Of a stretch of 10,790 nt of DNA, positions 1-6,347 are shown in pieces; position 1 is the first letter of the stretch; each line of letters begins with the position of its first letter. The stretch is from positions 1-10,790 of the forward strand of contig JASBVU010000031.1 of NCBI GenBank assembly GCA_029960905.1, written 5' to 3'. The position numbers were made by a program, and so were the translations under genes. The notes below the pieces were generated by a model that was not told the origin of the DNA, made no database searches, and saw only the letters and a list, made by a program, of their open reading frames with translations. This stretch comes from Thermoanaerobacterium sp. GTDB taxonomy: Bacteria; Bacillota; Thermoanaerobacteria; Thermoanaerobacterales; Thermoanaerobacteraceae.

Positions 1-670
1 CAATTGATTTACCATATTTGACGGCAGCAATGCTTGAGCCATTTCCAAGATGACATGTTATAATTTTTAAATCTTCAATAGGCCTATTTAGAATCTCTGC
101 AGCTCTATTTGAAACATATTTATGTGACGTGCCGTGAAATCCATATCTTCTGATTCTGTACTTTGTGTAGTACTCGTAAGGTATTGGATAAAGATATGCA
201 TAATCAGGCATTGTTTGATGAAAAGCTGTATCAAATACTGCCACCATTGGAACGTCTGGCATGATTTGCTGGCAAGCTTTAATTCCTTCTATGTTAGCAG
301 GATTATGCAGTGGAGCTAACTCTATGCAATCTGTTATTGCTTTTAACACTTCATCATTTATAAGAACTGATGAAGTAAAAGATTCTCCTCCGTGAACAAC
401 CCTATGACCTACAGCATCTATTTCAGACATATCCTTTATAACGCCGTAATCGCTGTTTACCAAAGCATCTAAAACTAATTTTATTGCGTCTTTGTGATCT
501 TTCATGTCTTTTTTTATCTTGATTTTTTCTCCATTAGCATTATGTGTCAATAGTGAATCATTTATGCCAATCCTTTCGGCAAGGCCTTTTGCCAGCACAT
601 TTCCATCATTAGATTCAATCAATTGGTATTTCAGTGAAGAGCTTCCGCAATTTATAACTAATATTTTCAT
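1..670 (-). CDS. ackA: Acetate kinase, N-terminal 223 residues (3' end beyond window)
   Basis: Cytoplasmic acetate kinase, which converts acetyl phosphate and ADP to acetate and ATP, the last step of acetate fermentation. The frame is open from an ATG at 670 to the window edge. It begins [15 protein letters not shown], the ASKHA-fold phosphate-binding start with Asn7. Later come GHRVVHGG (Arg90), [11 protein letters not shown] (Asp147), [11 protein letters not shown] (His179) and [12 protein letters not shown] (His207), the family's active-site residues within one position of the Methanosarcina enzyme numbering. About 175-180 C-terminal residues of a roughly 400-residue family are missing, only because the window ends. 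GGAGGA lies 7 nt before the start. The start follows the pta stop by 25 nt with no terminator between, so the two genes are very probably co-transcribed. The identification is firm. Confidence 0.97.
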   Translation of the reverse strand, partial: MKILVINCGSSSLKYQLIESNDGNVLAKGLAERIGINDSLLTHNANGEKIKIKKDMKDHKDAIKLVLDALVNSDYGVIKDMSEIDAVGHRVVHGGESFTSSVLINDEVLKAITDCIELAPLHNPANIEGIKACQQIMPDVPMVAVFDTAFHQTMPDYAYLYPIPYEYYTKYRIRRYGFHGTSHKYVSNRAAEILNRPIEDLKIITCHLGNGSSIAAVKYGKSI

Positions 671-695
671 AGTTTCATCCTCCATACTTTACATT

Positions 696-1682
696 TTATT
701 GGGCTTGTACAGCCGTTGTTGCTATTACATCGACAATATCTCTATAGCTACATCCTCTAGATAAATCATTAACTGGTGCTCCCATTCCTTGTGTTATCGG
801 TCCGATTGCATTTGCCTTAGCTAATCTCTGTACAAGCTTATATCCGATGTTACCAGCCTGTAAGTCAGGGAATATAAGCACATTTGCGTATCCTGCAACT
901 TTGCTTCCTGGCGCTTTTAGCTCTGCCACTTCCTTAACAAGAGCGGCATCTAATTGCAATTCACCATCGACGGCAACATCTGGCATTAAATCCTTTGCTA
1001 TCTCTGTTGCCTTTCTTACTTTGTCTACAAGCTCGTGTGATGCACTGCCTTTAGTAGAAAATGAAAGCATCGCAACTCTTGGTTCGAAACCCAACAAATT
1101 CTTAGCAGTATTAGCAGATTGTACAGCAATAGATGCAAGTTCTTCTGCATTAGGTGATGGATTAACAGCACAATCAGCAAATAAAAACACGCCATTTTCA
1201 CCATATTCACAATTAGGAACTTCCATTATAAAAAAGCTTGATACTATCTTTGCCCCAGGAGCCGTTTTAATGATCTGAAACGCAGGTCTTAATAAATCGG
1301 CAGTAGCATGAATAGCACCAGAAACTAATCCATCAGCATAGCCTTCTTTGACCATCATACACCCAAAATAAATATTGTCCTTAATTGTTTCTCTGGCTTT
1401 TTCCAATGTTATTCCTTTACTCTTTCTTAATTCATAAAAATCATTAGCATACCTATCAAACATTTCAGACTTTACAGGGTCAATGATTTCCGCTTTAGAT
1501 ATGTCCAAATCTTTTGCTGCACTTCTTATCTCATCCTCATTTCCCAGAAGCACTAAATCTGCGATTCCCTCTTTTAGGACTATCTCGGCGGCTTTTAATG
1601 TCCTCGGTTCCGCACCTTCCGGCAGAACAATTTTCTTTTTGTCGCTTTTGGCTTTTTCAATAATACTTTGAATAATACTCAT
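696..1682 (-). CDS. pta: Phosphate acetyltransferase (phosphotransacetylase)
   Basis: Cytoplasmic enzyme that converts acetyl-CoA and phosphate to acetyl phosphate and CoA, feeding AckA. At 328 residues it is the short, single-domain Pta type without the regulatory N-terminal domains of the enteric enzyme. Visible family motifs are PEGAEPRTLKAA (21-32), GLVSGAIHATADLLRP (118-133), GELQLDAAL (240-248), NVLIFPDLQAGNIGYKL (267-283) and QGMGAPVNDLSRG (298-310), which form the CoA and phosphate site. The ATG at 1682 is preceded by GGAGG at 1696-1700, a rather long 13-nt spacing, although the following AAGGG may also contribute. It is the first gene of a pta-ackA pair and diverges from tmcAL. I found no convincing sigma-A promoter for it in the AT-rich upstream region. 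Identification is near certain. Confidence 0.98.
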   Translation of the reverse strand: MSIIQSIIEKAKSDKKKIVLPEGAEPRTLKAAEIVLKEGIADLVLLGNEDEIRSAAKDLDISKAEIIDPVKSEMFDRYANDFYELRKSKGITLEKARETIKDNIYFGCMMVKEGYADGLVSGAIHATADLLRPAFQIIKTAPGAKIVSSFFIMEVPNCEYGENGVFLFADCAVNPSPNAEELASIAVQSANTAKNLLGFEPRVAMLSFSTKGSASHELVDKVRKATEIAKDLMPDVAVDGELQLDAALVKEVAELKAPGSKVAGYANVLIFPDLQAGNIGYKLVQRLAKANAIGPITQGMGAPVNDLSRGCSYRDIVDVIATTAVQAQ

Positions 1683-1826
1683 AAAATCGTCCCTTCCTCC
1701 AAAATATTTATCTTTATATATTTCTCCTTTAGAAAGAAGAAATATATTGTATACACATTTTACATTTTAACATATTTTTTATAAAATAATAAGTACAATT
1801 AATAATTTTTTAGAAAGGCGCACATT
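1683..1826. other. Divergent pta / tmcAL intergenic region
   Basis: This 144-bp, very AT-rich spacer carries the 5' signals of both flanking genes. It contains the pta Shine-Dalgarno site (1696-1700), a good plus-strand sigma-A-like promoter for tmcAL, and an ACATTTT direct repeat at 1755-1761 and 1762-1768 with a degenerate third copy (ACATATTTT) from 1770. A second minus-strand AAAGGAG (complement of 1724-1730) is not followed by a usable start codon. I see no riboswitch-like or strong hairpin structure. Confidence 0.6.
1759..1787 (+). promoter_or_regulatory. Candidate sigma-A promoter of tmcAL
   Basis: TTTACA (1759-1764), a 17-nt spacer and TAAAAT (1782-1787) each match the sigma-A consensus at five of six positions. 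Transcription would start near 1794, giving a leader of about 33 nt. The -35 box lies across the ACATTTT direct repeats. This is inferred from sequence only. Confidence 0.55.
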
Positions 1827-3029
1827 ATGAGCGTATTAGGTTTAATTGTAGAATACAATCCACTTCACAATGGACATATATATCACATAAAAAAATCTAT
1901 CGAAATGACAAAAGCAGACTTTGTCGTGGCAGTAATGAGCGGCAATTTTGTTCAACGTGGCATTCCTTCTATCATAGATAAGTGGTCCAGAGCAGAAGCG
2001 GCATTATTATCGGGAATAGATTTAGTTGTTGAGTTACCTACGATATACGCTGTTTCCACCGCAGAAAAATTCGCTTACGGTGCGATAAAGCTACTTGATT
2101 CATTAAACATCATAGATTACATATCGTTTGGAAGTGAACATGGCACTATTGATGAATTACACCAAATATCAAAATTTCTTTTAGATGAACCAGAAGAATA
2201 TAAAGCACTTTTGAAAAAATATTTAAAAAGCGGTATCACATATGCAAAGGCACGTGAATCAGCATTATCAAAATATTTTGGGAAAACCATCAACAGCATC
2301 ATTGGAAATCCAAATAATATACTTGGAATTGAATACATAAAGAGCTTAATCAAATTAAATAGCAATATTAAACCTTTAACATTAAAAAGATTTGGTCCAG
2401 GCTATAACTCTTTGGAAACAGTAGAATCTTTTGCAAGCGCTACATATCTTAGAAAGGTCATAAACGATAAAAACTATTCCATATTAGGAAGGTATATGCC
2501 TGAATATTCTCTTGAAATTTTAAAAAAGTGTATTGCTGATGGTCACGGTCCCGTTACTTTAGATGATTTTGCCAAAATAGTAGTCTATCGTTTAAGGAAT
2601 GATACTTCAGTAAAAGATGTTTTTGATGTTACAGAAGGCTTAGAAAATCGCATAAAAAAAGCTTCATCTCTTTGCAATAATTTAAGCGATATAATAAGCT
2701 ACGTCAAAACTAAAAGGTATACCGAAAGCAGAATAAGGAGAATAATGATGCATGTATTATTGAATATTAATTCAAGCATTTATTTGAAATTTGATGGACC
2801 AAATTACATAAGAATATTAGGTGCTACTAAAAAAGGATTAGAACTCCTAAAAGAAATTAAAAATAAAGCAAGTATACCAATCATTACAAAGGTTTCTGAA
2901 TATAAAAAAATATTGTCTGACGTAGAAATGTTTGAAAAAGATTTAAAAGCCACCGATATATATACACTTGCTTATACAAATGAATCAGTTTCAGGACTGG
3001 ATTTTACTAAAAAGTTTATAGTAAAATAA
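1827..3029 (+). CDS. tmcAL: tRNA(Met) cytidine acetate ligase (YlbM family)
   Basis: Cytoplasmic enzyme that activates acetate with ATP to acetyl-adenylate and acetylates the wobble cytidine (ac4C34) of elongator tRNA-Met, which helps discriminate Met from Ile codons. Its 400 residues match the family length. The N-terminal nucleotidyltransferase-like fold is marked by GLIVEYNPLHNGHIYHI (5-21, HNGH at 14-17), followed by MSGNFVQRG (37-45), FGSEHG (101-106) and NPNNILGIEYIKSL (161-174). The basic stretch TKRYTESRIRRI (295-306) in the C-terminal part is typical of the family and plausibly contacts tRNA. The ATG at 1827 has AAAGG at 1814-1818. It diverges from pta and is followed 61 nt later by ylbJ in the same direction. 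The function is transferred from the Bacillus enzyme; family membership is clear. Some annotations still call this family a nucleotidyltransferase. Confidence 0.95.
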   Translation: MSVLGLIVEYNPLHNGHIYHIKKSIEMTKADFVVAVMSGNFVQRGIPSIIDKWSRAEAALLSGIDLVVELPTIYAVSTAEKFAYGAIKLLDSLNIIDYISFGSEHGTIDELHQISKFLLDEPEEYKALLKKYLKSGITYAKARESALSKYFGKTINSIIGNPNNILGIEYIKSLIKLNSNIKPLTLKRFGPGYNSLETVESFASATYLRKVINDKNYSILGRYMPEYSLEILKKCIADGHGPVTLDDFAKIVVYRLRNDTSVKDVFDVTEGLENRIKKASSLCNNLSDIISYVKTKRYTESRIRRIMMHVLLNINSSIYLKFDGPNYIRILGATKKGLELLKEIKNKASIPIITKVSEYKKILSDVEMFEKDLKATDIYTLAYTNESVSGLDFTKKFIVK

Positions 3030-3037
3030 TCATTTTA

Positions 3038-3085
3038 TTCCCCCCTTTTTAATAAAAATATACTATGGAAACTTCAAAGGGGGAA
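3038..3085 (+). promoter_or_regulatory. Possible RNA hairpin masking the ylbJ Shine-Dalgarno site
   Basis: TTCCCCCCTTT (3038-3048) starts 8 nt after the tmcAL stop and is complementary, with one bulged C, to AAAGGGGGAA (3076-3085). That second segment is the only ribosome binding site of ylbJ. The loop is about 27 nt and AT-rich. The structure is not followed by a U-run, so it does not look like a terminator. Base pairing is seen directly; a regulatory role is inference. Confidence 0.5.
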
Positions 3086-3090
3086 CTACA

Positions 3091-4257
3091 TTGAAAAAAG
3101 ATAAAACAAAGGCTTTATTGATTGTATTTGTCTTATTTCTCGTTATTTCAATTATCATATTCCCAAAAAATTCACTTGCTGCCGCAAAATCAGGAATCAA
3201 TTTATGGCTTTTTACAGTATTTCCAGCATTATTGCCTTTTTTCATTGGTTCCGAAATGCTGGTGCGATTAGGCTTTGTCAAAACTCTTGGTAAATTTTTA
3301 GAGCCTATAATGCGTCCAATATTCAATGTCTCTGGTAATGGCGGTTTTGCAATGGCTGTTGGATACACTTCCGGGTATCCTGTAGGTGCACAAATAATAA
3401 AAAGATTGTGGGAAGAAAAACTTTTAAACACAAACGAAGCTGAAAGACTAATGACATTTTGCAACAATTCTGGTCCACTGTTTATGTTAGGCGTAGTAGC
3501 CATGGGAATGTTTAACAACTCCAAAATTGGTTATATAATAATGTTATCAAATTACTTCGGGGCAATTACTACTGGTATAATTTTCAGAAATTATAATATT
3601 AAAGAGAAAAATACAAAAAATTCAAATCACAACAAAATCCTTCACAATGATTCTGATTCTGATGGAATTATCAATTTTGGAGAAATCTTAGGTAGTGCAG
3701 TTAAAAATTCTATGAACACAATGATTATGATAGGCGGATATATTATAGCATTTTCAGTTTTAATAGAGTTTTTAAAAGTATACGGTTTTATAAATGTTAT
3801 AGAAAAAATTATTACGCCCATTTTTGAAGCAATTGGTTTTAACAAAAATTTAATTGCAGGCTATTTAAGCGGCTTAATGGAGATCACGATAGGTTCCAAT
3901 ATGATTAGCCAAGCAACAGCACCATTATATCAAAAGGTCATACTAATAAGCTCAATTTTAGCATGGGGTGGCCTATCAACGCATGGACAAGTAATAGGTG
4001 TCATTAATAACACCAAGATAAACTACTTGCCGTATTTAATTGCAAAGGCTATTCATAGCCTTTTTGCTGCATTATTTTCCTTTGTCTTTTTGAAATTTAT
4101 AAACATTGACAATATAACAGCTACAGAAGCTTTCTATCAGGGTAATTTGAAGAGTATGATAAACATATTTGAGATATCTTCACTTATGTTTATAATTTCA
4201 CTTTTATCTGTTATTTTTCTTGTCATCCTAATTTCCATGACAAACAAAGAGGCATGA
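3091..4257 (+). CDS. ylbJ: Sporulation integral membrane protein YlbJ
   Basis: Polytopic membrane protein of the YlbJ family, which carries two nucleoside-recognition (Gate) domains and is needed for proper spore formation in Bacillus, where it belongs to the mother-cell sigma-E regulon; its transported substrate is not established. At 388 residues it shows hydrophobic segments near 8-24, 37-58, 127-142, 146-165, 208-229, 315-336 and 358-383. Conserved polar motifs lie between them: GYTSGYPVGAQI (91-102), FCNNSGPLFMLG (123-134), GYLSGLMEITIGSN (257-270) and LAWGGLSTHGQVIGV (290-304). The linker at 170-195 is rich in Asn, Lys and Asp. The start is TTG, chosen because AAAGGGGG lies exactly 7 nt upstream and the protein then begins MKKDK before the first membrane segment. 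I saw no clear sigma-E promoter. Its TGA abuts the stop codon of the convergent gene. Confidence 0.93.
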   Translation: MKKDKTKALLIVFVLFLVISIIIFPKNSLAAAKSGINLWLFTVFPALLPFFIGSEMLVRLGFVKTLGKFLEPIMRPIFNVSGNGGFAMAVGYTSGYPVGAQIIKRLWEEKLLNTNEAERLMTFCNNSGPLFMLGVVAMGMFNNSKIGYIIMLSNYFGAITTGIIFRNYNIKEKNTKNSNHNKILHNDSDSDGIINFGEILGSAVKNSMNTMIMIGGYIIAFSVLIEFLKVYGFINVIEKIITPIFEAIGFNKNLIAGYLSGLMEITIGSNMISQATAPLYQKVILISSILAWGGLSTHGQVIGVINNTKINYLPYLIAKAIHSLFAALFSFVFLKFINIDNITATEAFYQGNLKSMINIFEISSLMFIISLLSVIFLVILISMTNKEA

Positions 4258-4273
4258 TTACTTTATGCCTCTT
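4247..4273. terminator. Shared bidirectional terminator inside two coding ends
   Basis: A perfect 9-bp inverted repeat, AAGAGGCAT (4247-4255) and ATGCCTCTT (4265-4273), has a 9-nt loop. The left arm is the last codons of ylbJ and the right arm is the last codons of the convergent coiled-coil gene; both stop codons fall almost entirely in the loop. On the minus strand it is followed by TTTGTTTGT, a fair U-tract; on the plus strand the downstream sequence is only moderately T-rich. Confidence 0.6.
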
Positions 4274-4722
4274 AATTCATTCCTATTATTCTTTATCGTA
4301 TTTAATAATTCTGAAACATTTTTCTCCAGTTTAGCTAACAGTTCATCAGCATAATCTTTGCTTCCAAGTCTTATTTCTTTTGCATTAGTTTGCGCTTGAG
4401 CTATTATTTCTGCTGCTTTTTTTTCGGCTTTTTTAACAATTTCATTTTCATTTACCATTTGATTAATTCTCTGCTCAGCTTCTTTCAAAATTGTTTCAGC
4501 ATCTTGCTGGGCTTCTATCAATATTTTTTGTCTTTCTTGTTTAATCCACTCAGCTTTTTTCAATTCATCTGGCAGCTTAATTCTGATTTGTTTTATAATT
4601 TCTAAGATTTCATCCTTATTTATCAATGTCTTTTGCGATAGAGGTATAGTTGAACTTTTCTCAATATAATCTTCTAGCGAATCTAATAACTCTAATACTT
4701 CTAGATTATCAGCCACTTCCAA
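4258..4722 (-). CDS. Conserved CoaD-linked coiled-coil protein, function unknown
   Basis: Soluble 154-residue protein with no membrane segment or signal peptide. Residues 1-50 hold two short acidic helices (EVLELLDSLEDYIEKSS and DEILEIIKQIRIKLPDEL). From about 51 to 150 it is a continuous, Ala/Glu/Lys/Gln-rich predicted coiled coil, including QDAETILKEAEQRI and KKAAEIIAQAQTNAKEIR. I recognise this layout from a family widespread in clostridia next to coaD, often labelled as an ATPase or ATP synthase subunit because coiled coils resemble the b/E/H stalk subunits; it has no nucleotide-binding motif and no ATP synthase genes nearby, so I do not accept that label. The start is TTG at 4722, with AGGGGG 7 nt upstream; there is no nearby ATG. 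It lies 12 nt after coaD, whose stop TAA merges with this Shine-Dalgarno sequence, so translation is probably coupled. Confidence 0.85.
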   Translation of the reverse strand: MEVADNLEVLELLDSLEDYIEKSSTIPLSQKTLINKDEILEIIKQIRIKLPDELKKAEWIKQERQKILIEAQQDAETILKEAEQRINQMVNENEIVKKAEKKAAEIIAQAQTNAKEIRLGSKDYADELLAKLEKNVSELLNTIKNNRNELRGIK

Positions 4723-4734
4723 TGAAATGCCCCC

Positions 4735-5214
4735 TTAATCTTTAATTTTTTTTAATATCTTTTTAATCACTGAATCTGGAACGAGATCTGATAAGCACCC
4801 CCCAAACCTTGCTACTTCCTTAACTATGCTGGAACTTAGATATCCATATTTATTGCTTGTCATAAAAAATATAGTTTCAACTTCCGGATTTAACTTTTTG
4901 TTTATCAAAGCCATCTGAAATTCGTATTCAAAGTCTGAAACCATTCGCAGTCCTTTTACAATAATCTTTGAATTGACTTTTTCTAAATATTCTATAAGCA
5001 AACCAGAAAAACTATCAATTTCCACATTTTCAATGTCAGCAGTTACTTCTTTTAACATCTCTACTCGTTCTTCCAATGAAAACATAGGAGTTTTAGATGG
5101 ATTAACAAGCACTGCTACAATTAATTTATCGAAAACTTTTGCTGCTCTTTTAATTACATCTAAATGTCCATTTGTAACAGGATCAAAACTACCTGGATAT
5201 ACCGCTATATTCAT
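4735..5214 (-). CDS. coaD: Phosphopantetheine adenylyltransferase
   Basis: Cytoplasmic enzyme of coenzyme A synthesis that transfers AMP from ATP to 4'-phosphopantetheine, giving dephospho-CoA and pyrophosphate. The 159-residue length is typical. The nucleotidyltransferase signature [10 protein letters not shown] (8-17) includes [22 protein letters not shown] (86-103) is the pantetheine-site segment, with Lys87 where many homologues have Arg, a change that I believe is common in clostridia. [15 protein letters not shown] (125-139) is the second signature. The ATG at 5214 has GGAGG 6 nt upstream. The gene overlaps the end of rsmD by 26 bp, so the two are translationally linked. The CoA made here is the cofactor consumed by pta elsewhere in the window, although the genes are on different transcripts. 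Confidence 0.98.
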   Translation of the reverse strand: MNIAVYPGSFDPVTNGHLDVIKRAAKVFDKLIVAVLVNPSKTPMFSLEERVEMLKEVTADIENVEIDSFSGLLIEYLEKVNSKIIVKGLRMVSDFEYEFQMALINKKLNPEVETIFFMTSNKYGYLSSSIVKEVARFGGCLSDLVPDSVIKKILKKIKD

Positions 5215-5767
5215 CTGTTGCCTCCTTAAAAAATGTTAATATGGTTTCTCCGTATTTTTTCGTCTTAAATTTTTGCAATCTACCGTATTTATCTTCTAAA
5301 AAATCATTTTTATGATGTTCAACAATTGCATAACCATTAGTATTCAATAACTCATATTCACTTATTTTATTTAGCGGTTCAACGTACAAGTTATTGTAAT
5401 ACGGCGGATCAATGTATATAATATCAAACTTAATATTATTCTTACTAAAATAATCCAAAGCATTTAATACATCCATATGCAAAATCACTGCATTATCAAT
5501 AGAACCAAGCAACTTAACATTATCATTTATGTATTTAATATTATTATATACTTTTTCTACAAAGTAGCAAATATTAGCTCCTCTACTTAATGCTTCAATA
5601 CCTATACTACCTGTTCCAGAAAATAAATCTAAAAATATAGAATCGTATATGTCAGCACCTATTATATTGAAAAGCGATTCTTTAACCATGTCAGACGTAG
5701 GCCTAATTGCCCTTCCAGGTGGGCATTTTAATTTTCTGCCTTTAGCCATACCAGATATAACCCTCAA
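5189..5767 (-). CDS. rsmD: 16S rRNA (guanine(966)-N2)-methyltransferase
   Basis: SAM-dependent methyltransferase that modifies one guanine (G966, E. coli numbering) of 16S rRNA during small-subunit assembly. With the start chosen here it has 192 residues, close to the family's usual length. Motifs are [13 protein letters not shown] (1-13), [15 protein letters not shown] (22-36), the SAM-binding [19 protein letters not shown] (46-64) and the catalytic DPPY (120-123) within [10 protein letters not shown] chose the TTG at 5767 because GGAGG (complement of 5775-5779) is 7 nt upstream and family members begin MRVISG. An in-frame GTG at 5800 would add 11 residues but has no ribosome site, and a GTG at 5773 is too close to GGAGG. 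It is the first gene of rsmD-coaD-coiled-coil and overlaps coaD by 26 bp. Confidence 0.95.
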   Translation of the reverse strand: MRVISGMAKGRKLKCPPGRAIRPTSDMVKESLFNIIGADIYDSIFLDLFSGTGSIGIEALSRGANICYFVEKVYNNIKYINDNVKLLGSIDNAVILHMDVLNALDYFSKNNIKFDIIYIDPPYYNNLYVEPLNKISEYELLNTNGYAIVEHHKNDFLEDKYGRLQKFKTKKYGETILTFFKEATDEYSGISR

Positions 5768-5774
5768 AATCACA

Positions 5775-5779
5775 CCTCC
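5775..5779 (-). promoter_or_regulatory. Shine-Dalgarno site deciding the rsmD TTG start
   Basis: On the minus strand GGAGG is followed by 7 nt and then TTG. This position fixes the start of rsmD at 5767 rather than at the upstream GTG at 5800. A perfect 14-bp palindrome, CTAAAATATTTTAG (5784-5797), lies just upstream; it may be chance in AT-rich DNA. Confidence 0.75.
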
Positions 5780-5820
5780 AATACTAAAATATTTTAGCAC
5801 ATTTTACGTTTAGATACAAA

Positions 5821-5850
5821 ATTATGTATAAAACTTTTAAAACATGGCAA
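5821..5850 (-). promoter_or_regulatory. Candidate sigma-A promoter of rsmD-coaD
   Basis: On the minus strand TTGCCA (complement of 5845-5850), an 18-nt spacer and CATAAT (complement of 5821-5826) each match consensus at five of six positions. A weaker alternative nearer the gene is TTGTAT, 17 nt, TAAAAT, but it would leave almost no leader before the ribosome site. Unproven. Confidence 0.45.
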
Positions 5851-5861
5851 ATAATATATTT

Positions 5862-5877
5862 GGGAAACCAATTTCCC
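5862..5877. repeat. Short inverted repeat upstream of the rsmD promoter
   Basis: GGGAAA and TTTCCC form a 6-bp stem around CCAA. There is no T-run on either side, so it is not a convincing terminator. It lies 12 bp upstream of the proposed -35 box and could be a protein site or chance. Confidence 0.35.
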
Positions 5878-5907
5878 CAAAATTCTTCCTTCAATTTCTC
5901 CTCTCCC

Positions 5908-5933
5908 AATCCAGGTAGATTACTACCTGGATT
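5908..5933. repeat. Perfect 11-bp inverted repeat with 4-nt loop
   Basis: AATCCAGGTAG (5908-5918) and CTACCTGGATT (5923-5933) pair without mismatch around ATTA. No U-tract follows on either strand: the minus strand continues with GGGAGAGGAG and the plus strand with AAATTAATTA. It stands 10 bp beyond the SASP terminator. An operator, an RNA stability element or a small mobile remnant are all possible; none is shown. Confidence 0.6.
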
Positions 5934-5943
5934 AAATTAATTA

Positions 5944-5973
5944 AAAAGGGTAACCGCAATTGGCTACCCTTTT
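5944..5973. terminator. Terminator of the downstream SASP gene
   Basis: AAAAGGGTA (5944-5952) pairs with TACCCTTTT (5965-5973). After one mismatch, CC/GG extends the stem, leaving a 6-nt loop. On the minus strand it begins 7 nt after the SASP stop and ends in a run of five T; the plus strand ends in four T, so it could work in both directions. It separates the SASP gene from rsmD. Confidence 0.85.
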
Positions 5974-5980
5974 AATTTAA

Positions 5981-6208
5981 TTACTTCAATGTTCCATTAT
6001 TAGCGATTTGGCTTTCAGCCATTTGGATCATCTTTTTTACCATGTGACCACCTACAGCGCCGCAATCACGGGATGTAAGTGTGCCCCAATAACCATCGGC
6101 TGGAGGATTTATTCCAAGTTCGCTTGCTATTTCGTATTTCCATTTGCTCATAGCTTGCTTAGCTTCTCTTACTACAAGAGGATTTTTTGTCTCTGAACCT
6201 GCTGCCAT
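5981..6208 (-). CDS. Alpha/beta-type small acid-soluble spore protein (copy 1)
   Basis: DNA-binding protein of the forespore that saturates and protects spore DNA and is degraded at germination. The 75 residues show both family signatures: KYEIASELGI (24-33), which contains the site cut by the germination protease GPR, and the DNA-binding SRDCGAVGGHMVKKMI (46-61). Cys49 lies in the second motif. The start is the ATG at 6208, because GGAGGTGAT lies just before it; an ATG 15 nt further upstream (6223) includes that ribosome site and is not the start. It differs from copy 2 at only two residues, Asn71 and Lys75. A sigma-G-like promoter lies upstream and a strong terminator downstream, so it is probably a forespore-specific single-gene transcript. 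Confidence 0.96.
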   Translation of the reverse strand: MAAGSETKNPLVVREAKQAMSKWKYEIASELGINPPADGYWGTLTSRDCGAVGGHMVKKMIQMAESQIANNGTLK

Positions 6209-6248
6209 TTTTATCACCTCCATTTAATGATTTCAATATTAATTTGCC
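5997..6248. repeat. 252-bp direct repeat, copy A (SASP gene 1 and its 5' region)
   Basis: Copy A matches 6364-6615 at a constant offset of 367 bp, without gaps. I count three mismatches (6032, 6038 and 6071 against 6399, 6405 and 6438), all synonymous. The repeat runs from codon 70-71 of the gene through the ribosome site to the -10 element and two bases of the promoter spacer, then identity stops abruptly. Confidence 0.93.
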
Positions 6249-6269
6249 ACATATTATTTTATATATTCA
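6240..6269 (-). promoter_or_regulatory. Candidate sigma-G promoter of SASP copy 1
   Basis: On the minus strand TGAATA (complement of 6264-6269), a 17-nt spacer and CAAATTA (complement of 6240-6246) resemble the forespore sigma-G consensus, with GAATA fitting the -35 motif fully and CAAATTA fitting CATWHTA at six of seven positions. SASP genes are classical sigma-G targets. Confidence 0.65.
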
Positions 6270-6320
6270 TGTTAATATTTTCTTATATATTGTTGAGATA
6301 TATTTCCAAGATCTTATTTA

Positions 6321-6346
6321 AAAAGATACCCTTACGGGTATCTTTT
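6321..6346. terminator. Terminator of SASP copy 2
   Basis: AAAAGATACCC (6321-6331) and GGGTATCTTTT (6336-6346) form a perfect 11-bp stem with a TTAC loop. On the minus strand it starts one base after the SASP stop codon and is followed by TTTTT. It is symmetrical enough to act in both directions, and it stops copy 2 transcripts before the copy 1 promoter. Confidence 0.87.
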
Positions 6347-6347
6347 G

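Noticed and set aside
847..1278. 143-codon plus-strand open frame
   Set aside because: It is antisense to pta, whose motifs are unmistakable; low-complexity Ser/Ala/Thr content and no ribosome site show it is a shadow.
1683..1800. Sigma-A promoter for pta-ackA
   Set aside because: Only weak pairs such as TTGTAC, 18 nt, TATGTT were found; not good enough to list as a feature.
3049..3075. Sigma-E promoter for ylbJ
   Set aside because: TATACTAT (3059-3066) partly fits a sigma-E -10, but the -35 position falls in the C-run and does not match.
3063..3524. 153-codon minus-strand open frame
   Set aside because: It is antisense to the start of ylbJ, has no recognisable motif and no coding context.
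4258..4722. ATP synthase subunit b or V-ATPase subunit E/H
   Set aside because: There is no membrane anchor, no nucleotide motif and no other ATP synthase gene nearby; only generic coiled-coil similarity.
5768..5800. GTG start giving an 11-residue longer RsmD
   Set aside because: No ribosome site precedes it and RsmD proteins begin MRVISG, which fits the TTG at 5767 with GGAGG 7 nt upstream.
5784..5894. 36-codon minus-strand frame beginning TTG (MKEEFWGNWFPK...) upstream of rsmD
   Set aside because: GGAG lies only 3 nt before the TTG, the frame covers the proposed rsmD promoter, and I recognise no family. Chance is more likely.
6209..6223. Upstream ATG of the SASP genes (also 6576-6590)
   Set aside because: These ATG codons overlap the GGAGGTGAT ribosome site of the next ATG; the shorter form matches SASP N-termini.
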